A DNA stretch of 64,000 bases from Bacteroidales bacterium. Lineage in GTDB: Bacteria; Bacteroidota; Bacteroidia; Bacteroidales; VadinHA17. Shown here piece after piece: positions 58,557 through 64,000 of this stretch. How positions within the stretch are numbered: position 1 is the first letter of the stretch; each line of letters starts with the position of its first letter. The position numbers were made by a program, and so were the translations under genes. The stretch is from positions 62,001 through 126,000 of the forward strand of contig JALHSP010000116.1 in assembly GCA_022865305.1 (NCBI GenBank), given 5' to 3'. The notes below the pieces were generated by a model. That model made no database searches, had not been told where the DNA came from, and saw only the letters and a program-made list of their open reading frames with translations.

Positions 58557-61500
58557 ATGCTGAACAAGATCATAGATTTTTCATTAAAGAACAGGCTGAG
58601 TATCATAATTGCAGCCGTTCTTCTCATCCTGATCGGTACTTATACAGCATACAGGATGGACATTGATATCTTCCCGGAGCTTACTGCCCCAACAGTTGTG
58701 ATAATGACTGAAGCAAGCGGAATGGCTCCGGAAGAGGTTGAAAAACTGGTTACATTTCCTATTGAAGCAACGATGAACGGAGCAACAGGAATACGGCGTG
58801 TCAGGTCAAATTCTTCAATGGGATTTTCGATTGTGTTTGTTGAATTTGATTGGGGTACAGATATTTATAAAGCCCGACAGACTGTTGCCGAACGTCTTAT
58901 CCAGGTGAATGAGCTTTTACCCTCCGGAATTGATAAACCCGTTATTGCTCCTCAAACATCACTGCTTGGGGAAATGATGATCATTGCGATGGAATCTGAC
59001 AGTGTTAGCCTTATGGATCTCCGGACTATTGCTGACTGGACAGTTGCTCCACGGCTGTTGTCGGTCGGGGGTGTTGCACAGGTCAATGTTATAGGTGGTG
59101 ACTCAAAGGAATATCAGGTTCTTGCAGATCCTTACAGGATGAATTTCTACGGGATCAGTATGAGTGATCTGATAGAGACCTGTAATGATATAAATGTCAA
59201 CACCCCGGGAGGATTTATTAATCAATATGGTAACAAGTATATTATTAGAGGTATTGCCAGAACCGACAGGACGACAGAACTATCCAACTCTATAATAAAA
59301 GTTACAAACGGGCAAAGAGTCAAAATCAGTGATGTAGCCAAAGTTACTGTTGGGAAAGCACCTGCAATTGGAACAGGTTCATACAGAGGAAACAGTGCAG
59401 TGCTTGTAACAATAACCAGGCAACCTGATGCCAACAGTGTGAACCTTTCTGACAACATTACCAGCGCAATCAGAGAGATTCAGGAAAATATCGGACCATC
59501 AATAAAATTTCATACTGATATCTATAACCAGGCCTCATTCATCAAAACCTCTGTCAGAAATGTACTGAAAGCACTTATTGAGGGTGGAATATTTGTAGTA
59601 ATTGTCCTTTTCTTTTTCCTGTTCAATTTCAGAACAACATTAATTTCATTGCTGGCAATTCCGCTTTCGCTGCTGGTGACAATACTGACACTTAAAACTC
59701 TGGGATATACAATAAATACCATGAGCCTCGGAGGAATGGCAATTGCCATCGGCTCACTTGTGGATGATGCTATCATTTATGTGGAGAACATTTACAAACA
59801 GCTCCGGAAAAATGTTGTTTTGCCTGCGGTGAAGAAAGAACCTGTAATGGCTGTTATTTACAAGGCAGCGTCTGAAATGAAATCATCAATCTGGAATGCT
59901 ACGGTAATAATAATTATAACTTTTTTGCCTCTGTTCCTGCTGGGTGGTATGGAAGGAAGAATGCTGAAACCCCTGGGAATCTCTTTTATCATTTCTCTTT
60001 TTGCGTCACTGATTGTAGCAATCACTCTTACACCCGTGTTAAGCAGCTATCTGCTGACTGATGAGCGACGCCTGATGAAAGCTGTCAATGGATCATGGGC
60101 TGAGCGCAACCTGAATAGCCTCTACCGCAAATCGCTTCAGTTCACACTTAAGAAAAACAGGTTAATAATAGGGATCACGGCACTTCTTTTTATCATTTCT
60201 GTTCTTCTTTTAACCACTACAGGCAGCTCATTTCTTCCGCCATTTAACGAAGGAGCACTTACAGTTAATATCAGCTCGATGCCTGGTATTTCGCTTGAAG
60301 AGTCAGCAAAAACAGGTACTAAAGCTCAGAAAATACTCCTTCAGATACCGGAGATAAAATCAGTTTCATGCAAAACAGGCCGTGCTGAACTGGCAGAACA
60401 CTCGTTTGGAGAAAATGTATCAGAACTTGACGTTCCTTTTGAACTTGAGGAGAGAAGCAGGGAAGATTTCTTCGCCGATGTCCGGAACAGACTGAAATCA
60501 CTTAAAGGAGTAAATGTTGAAGTCGGACAACCGATAACTCACAGGATTGACAATATGCTATCCGGAACAAAAGCCAACATAGCTTTAAAACTGTTTGGCG
60601 ATGACATAAATGATCTCTACAGGATCGCAAATGAGATCAGGTCTGAAATTTCTGATATAGACGGTATCGGAGATCTGAATGTTGAACAGCTTGTCGAGAC
60701 TCCACAGCTTAAAATAAAAGCCCGTCGCGAAATGCTTTCAAGGTATGGTATTGACATTAATAGTTTTAATTCTTTCATTAAATATGCAATCGGAGGCCAG
60801 ACTGTTTCAGATGTATATGAAGATGAAAAACGCTTTCCGCTTGTTTTGAGATATAATAATGCGACGCGTGGGACCATTGAAGAGATCGGCGGTGCTATGA
60901 TTGATACTTATGATGGTAAAAAAGTGCCTCTCTCCTTTGTTTCAGATATAGAATCATCATCTGGACCCGGATCAATTAACCACGAAAATGTCAGGCGAAA
61001 GATTGTTGTCGCTATAAATGTGGCAGGGAAGGATGTCGGAACCGTCTTAAAGGATATAAAGAAAAGGATCGGGAAAAGAGTTACTTTGCCAGAAAACTAT
61101 CATATAGAATATGGCGGGCAGTTTGAGAGTGCTGAAAGCGCAACAAGACTCCTCTTTATTGCTTCGGTTGGTGCCATACTATTGATTTTTATGATTCTCT
61201 ACCAGGAATTTAAAGACAGCACCCTTTCATTCATCATACTGCTTAACCTCCCTCTTGCACTGATCGGCGGAATATTTGCCATAAAAGTATCATCCAATAT
61301 AATAAGTATCCCATCAATTATAGGATTTATTACTCTTTTCGGAATAGCAACAAGAAATGGCATTCTCCTTGTTTCAAGGTACTTACATCTTGGAGGGGAG
61401 GGTATGGATCTGCACGGGAGTGTAATTTCAGGATCTGTTGACAGATTAAATCCTATCCTTATGACAGCACTCACTGCTGCCCTTGCACTTATTCCTCTTG

Positions 61501-61658
61501 CCCTCGGTGGCGATCATCCAGGCAATGAAATCCAGAGTCCGATGGCGATTGTAATTCTTGGAGGATTGTTAAGCTCAACTCTGCTGAACATATTTGTGAT
61601 CCCTTCAGTCTATACTGTCATTCAAAAAAGAAAATTAAAAAGAAAACAAAATGCTTAA
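58557..61658 (+). CDS. CzcA/CusA-family heavy-metal RND efflux pump
   Basis: The 1033-residue inner-membrane pump has two groups of transmembrane helices and two periplasmic domains. The proton-relay helix reads GGMAIAIGSLVDDAIIYVEN (about 393-412), with two adjacent aspartates, unlike the VDIGIVDVEN form of the pump at 15290. The metal it moves is therefore probably different and cannot be assigned from sequence. The normal length and all expected domains are present. The channel gene overlaps its end by eight bases. Confidence 0.9.
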   Translation: MLNKIIDFSLKNRLSIIIAAVLLILIGTYTAYRMDIDIFPELTAPTVVIMTEASGMAPEEVEKLVTFPIEATMNGATGIRRVRSNSSMGFSIVFVEFDWGTDIYKARQTVAERLIQVNELLPSGIDKPVIAPQTSLLGEMMIIAMESDSVSLMDLRTIADWTVAPRLLSVGGVAQVNVIGGDSKEYQVLADPYRMNFYGISMSDLIETCNDINVNTPGGFINQYGNKYIIRGIARTDRTTELSNSIIKVTNGQRVKISDVAKVTVGKAPAIGTGSYRGNSAVLVTITRQPDANSVNLSDNITSAIREIQENIGPSIKFHTDIYNQASFIKTSVRNVLKALIEGGIFVVIVLFFFLFNFRTTLISLLAIPLSLLVTILTLKTLGYTINTMSLGGMAIAIGSLVDDAIIYVENIYKQLRKNVVLPAVKKEPVMAVIYKAASEMKSSIWNATVIIIITFLPLFLLGGMEGRMLKPLGISFIISLFASLIVAITLTPVLSSYLLTDERRLMKAVNGSWAERNLNSLYRKSLQFTLKKNRLIIGITALLFIISVLLLTTTGSSFLPPFNEGALTVNISSMPGISLEESAKTGTKAQKILLQIPEIKSVSCKTGRAELAEHSFGENVSELDVPFELEERSREDFFADVRNRLKSLKGVNVEVGQPITHRIDNMLSGTKANIALKLFGDDINDLYRIANEIRSEISDIDGIGDLNVEQLVETPQLKIKARREMLSRYGIDINSFNSFIKYAIGGQTVSDVYEDEKRFPLVLRYNNATRGTIEEIGGAMIDTYDGKKVPLSFVSDIESSSGPGSINHENVRRKIVVAINVAGKDVGTVLKDIKKRIGKRVTLPENYHIEYGGQFESAESATRLLFIASVGAILLIFMILYQEFKDSTLSFIILLNLPLALIGGIFAIKVSSNIISIPSIIGFITLFGIATRNGILLVSRYLHLGGEGMDLHGSVISGSVDRLNPILMTALTAALALIPLALGGDHPGNEIQSPMAIVILGGLLSSTLLNIFVIPSVYTVIQKRKLKRKQNA

Positions 61659-62832
61659 AAGGTTCATAATAATTTTATTCCTGACCTTCATGACCAGTTT
61701 TGTCAGCAGTCAGGGATTACAGGAGTTCCTGAATAAGGTTTCTGATAACAATCCGGAAATACTGGCGTACCGGAAGCTGCTTGAAGCAAAGAAGATCGAA
61801 GCAAGGACAGGTCTGACACCATCCAATCCAGAAGTAACTGCCGGCTATATGCCGGGCAACAGTGATGCTATCGGAATAAAAAAGACCTGGTCAGTGACAC
61901 AGTCATTTGCATTCCCATCAAAATATCTTCTTCAGAAAAAGATAAGTAAGAATACAATAGCTCTGGTTGAGCAGGAGGTTAATTACGGAATGCTTCTTAT
62001 ACTTCTTGAAGCAAAAACATCAATGTTTGATCTGATATATAATAACAAGGTACTTAATGTCCTTGAAAAAAGGAAGGAAGGTTATGACAGGCTCCGTACT
62101 GCGTGGGGAACAATGCTCGAAAATGGTGAAACAACAATTCTGGAATACAATAAGATCATTCTGGAGCTTTCGGCACTCAACCTTGAAATAACAAGGAGAG
62201 AAACTGAAATCGGAATTTTAAAGGAAAAGCTGCTATATATGAGTGGAGGTAAAATACCTGTTCCTGAGATAGACTACTACCCGGACACATCTGAACCAGA
62301 ACTGGATAAGCTGATCTCAGAAAAATCCGGAGTGCATCCGGCTTTTCTGATTCCTGAAACTGAATATCTGATAAGCCTGGAAGAAGTAAAACTCAGCAGA
62401 ACCGGTTCACTTCCTGAATTTCAGATTGGTTATGCTTCAGAAATTATTCCGGGCGAAACATATTCCGGCCCGGTTGGCGGTATAACAATTCCTTTATGGG
62501 CAAATTCAAACAAGGTAAAAACAGCTCAGGCTTCGGTAATCCACCTGGCTGCTGTCAGGGATGCCGAGATATTCAAACTTAAATCGCGGATAAGGAATGA
62601 ATATGCAAATATGAAAGCTTTGAAAAAGAGCATGTCAGAAGTAGAAAATATTTTAGAATCAAATGGAGAAATTAAATATCTCGATATTGCCCTGTCGAAT
62701 GGGGAGATATCTCTTACCAGCTACTTTTCGTATCTTGAGGTTGCATTCCGAACTGAAGACCTGCTTCTTGAGCTCAAAAACGAATACCACAACTCGCTTG
62801 CTTCTTTGCTTGATTACGAACTAATAAAATAG
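61651..62832 (+). CDS. TolC-family outer-membrane efflux protein, second efflux operon
   Basis: The 393-residue protein has a signal peptide (FIIILFLTFMTSFVSSQG) and two outer-membrane-factor repeats rich in long helices. It is shorter than the channel of the copper locus and has no low-complexity insert at the coiled-coil tip. It would form the exit duct for the adjacent adaptor and pump. It is the last gene of the operon and is followed at once by a terminator. Confidence 0.88.
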   Translation: MLKRFIIILFLTFMTSFVSSQGLQEFLNKVSDNNPEILAYRKLLEAKKIEARTGLTPSNPEVTAGYMPGNSDAIGIKKTWSVTQSFAFPSKYLLQKKISKNTIALVEQEVNYGMLLILLEAKTSMFDLIYNNKVLNVLEKRKEGYDRLRTAWGTMLENGETTILEYNKIILELSALNLEITRRETEIGILKEKLLYMSGGKIPVPEIDYYPDTSEPELDKLISEKSGVHPAFLIPETEYLISLEEVKLSRTGSLPEFQIGYASEIIPGETYSGPVGGITIPLWANSNKVKTAQASVIHLAAVRDAEIFKLKSRIRNEYANMKALKKSMSEVENILESNGEIKYLDIALSNGEISLTSYFSYLEVAFRTEDLLLELKNEYHNSLASLLDYELIK

Positions 62833-62867
62833 GTTGTTATATCAGGAAATATAACAACCTATATTTT
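62829..62867. terminator. Bidirectional terminator between the efflux operon and the sugar-isomerase-like gene
   Basis: ATAGGTTGTTATAT (62829-62842) pairs perfectly over 14 bases with ATATAACAACCTAT (62849-62862) around CAGGAA, followed by ATTTTAAG. A-rich sequence on the other side lets it serve both convergent genes. Confidence 0.85.
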
Positions 62868-62884
62868 AAGAGAGATATTTAAGA

Positions 62885-63781
62885 TTATACCAGAATTTTT
62901 GTTGTCATATTAGTAAAACTTGTTTTGATATCCTCAAAAATTATTCCGTCTCTGCTGTCATCCTGTTCAACTACCATATATTTCATACCTGCAATATCCT
63001 TGGCTGCGAGTATTTCCTTGAAATTTATCACACCTGCGCCTACCGGAGCAATATCGTTTTTAATAACCTCGAAGAATGGAGCTTCTTTCGTGTACATGTC
63101 TTTCATGTGGAAAAGCGGGAACCTGCCCAGGTATTTCTTGATTATGTCGACAGGATTATATCCTGCTTTGGAGGTCCAAAACATATCAAGCTCCATCACC
63201 ACAAGATCTTTATCCAATTCAGCAAGCATAACATCAAAATAAGGGATCTTTCCTTCAACCGTGGCAAACTCAAAATTGTGGTTGTGATATCCAAACTGCA
63301 TTCCGTACTCTTTCATGATTGCACCAATCCGGTTCCAGTTGGCTGCCATTTTCTGATAGCTGGCAATTGATGTCCGCATCTCTTCAACAATCCATGGTTG
63401 GAGGCAATACTTTACTCCCAGTTTTACATGGTCTTCGGCCATTTTTTTTGCATTATCGAGTGTAACACCAACTCCTTCAACCTGTGTGTGGCTGCTTATG
63501 ATCTCCATTCCAAGATCATTGCACATTTTTCTGAATTCAGCAGGCTCATAGCCATAGAATTTTCCATTTGCATAGTCTGCCAGCTCAAGGTATTTATAAC
63601 CTATGACTGAAACCTTTTTCAAAGACCCTGGCACATCTGCTGCCATAGCATCACGTATTGTATATAACTGAAGGCCTATACCGACAGTCTTTTTACATGA
63701 ATACTGAGAAAAAACCATTGCTCCCACTGCAGCTGTCGCAGACACTTTTAAAAACTCTCTTCTTGAACGTTTTGTTTTCAT
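62885..63781 (-). CDS. Tat-exported sugar phosphate isomerase/epimerase-like lipoprotein
   Basis: The 298-residue protein has a twin-arginine signal (KRSRREFLKVSATAAVGAMVF) ending in a possible lipobox with Cys near residue 28. The mature part is a xylose-isomerase-like TIM barrel: IGLQLYTIRDA (about 35-45), ISSHTQVEG, GYHNHNFEF (about 167-175), MELDMFWTSKAG and FPLFHMKDM, with the His, Glu and Asp residues that bind a divalent metal. Secreted members of this group are common in Bacteroidota and probably act on sugars in the periplasm. The substrate is unknown. Confidence 0.88.
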   Translation of the reverse strand: MKTKRSRREFLKVSATAAVGAMVFSQYSCKKTVGIGLQLYTIRDAMAADVPGSLKKVSVIGYKYLELADYANGKFYGYEPAEFRKMCNDLGMEIISSHTQVEGVGVTLDNAKKMAEDHVKLGVKYCLQPWIVEEMRTSIASYQKMAANWNRIGAIMKEYGMQFGYHNHNFEFATVEGKIPYFDVMLAELDKDLVVMELDMFWTSKAGYNPVDIIKKYLGRFPLFHMKDMYTKEAPFFEVIKNDIAPVGAGVINFKEILAAKDIAGMKYMVVEQDDSRDGIIFEDIKTSFTNMTTKILV

Positions 63782-64000
63782 AGTTCGGATTATTATTGAT
63801 TGATTTTAAGTTTATTATGCTAAAACCTTATATTAAAACTGATAATAAAAATAATACTTTACTATTAAAAAAATAGTCTGAGCACTATTTTTTTTAAATC
63901 TATTTTAATAACAGAATACCGTTCTGAGCTTTAAAAAGACTTGATTCTCTTCTAATAAAGTGACTTTGGTACCTTGGTTATATTTATTTTTAATAATTTT

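Overview
The window most likely comes from an anaerobic member of the Bacteroidota, probably Bacteroidales-like. The DNA is AT-rich. Several promoters fit the Bacteroidota pattern TTTG-N19-22-TAnnTTTG, and Shine-Dalgarno sites are mostly absent. Marker families include an HYC_CC_PP-type secreted protein and the long Bacteroidota form of CusA. Two hydrogenases, a Rex regulator and a flavin reductase point to fermentative or hydrogen-linked metabolism. I see no rRNA, tRNA, CRISPR array, intact transposase or integrase.

Region 1 (1-14.3 kb) is a defence and toxin-antitoxin island on the + strand with one inverted pair. It holds an AbiE-type pair behind a symmetric operator, a short methyltransferase-like membrane protein, an array of tiny hairpins and a type IIG restriction-modification enzyme. 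Next come a three-gene GHKL ATPase / STAS-like / PIN cassette, a second PIN gene with an unknown partner, and a Panacea (PanA) antitoxin with a RelE-like toxin. It ends with a frameshifted HNH gene and a second Panacea antitoxin whose toxin seems reduced to 17 codons. Gene remnants lie between these units, so the island turns over quickly.

Region 2 (14.4-22.3 kb) is a copper/silver efflux locus: a small secreted protein, a metal-binding lipoprotein, CusA, a TolC-like channel with a Met/Ser-rich insert, CusB, and the tail of a lost heavy-metal-associated protein. Region 3 (22.2-27 kb) holds a tiny lipoprotein, DNA polymerase IV, an SNF2-family helicase and a flavin reductase.

Region 4 (27-52.7 kb) is the hydrogen block. 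On the - strand are hydABC, a trimeric NAD(H)-linked [FeFe]-hydrogenase, then an LVIVD-repeat lipoprotein and a rex-hypFCDEAB maturation operon. Divergent from rex is a 19-gene operon. It encodes an NAD(P)H/flavin diaphorase pair, a cyclic-nucleotide-binding-like protein, a ferredoxin-like protein, a group 4 membrane-bound [NiFe]-hydrogenase, a full Mrp-type cation antiporter, a maturation protease and a zinc-ribbon protein. A near-consensus Rex site abuts its first start codon. hypD, needed for [NiFe] cofactor assembly, carries one in-frame amber codon, which bears directly on whether this system works.

Region 5 (52.8-64 kb) holds transketolase, a secreted protein of unknown role, a HAD phosphatase, a second RND efflux operon and a Tat-exported sugar-isomerase-like lipoprotein.

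My best candidates for undescribed biology are the diaphorase-linked Mrp/[NiFe] complex, the GHKL-STAS-PIN cassette, and the PIN gene with its unfamiliar partner.
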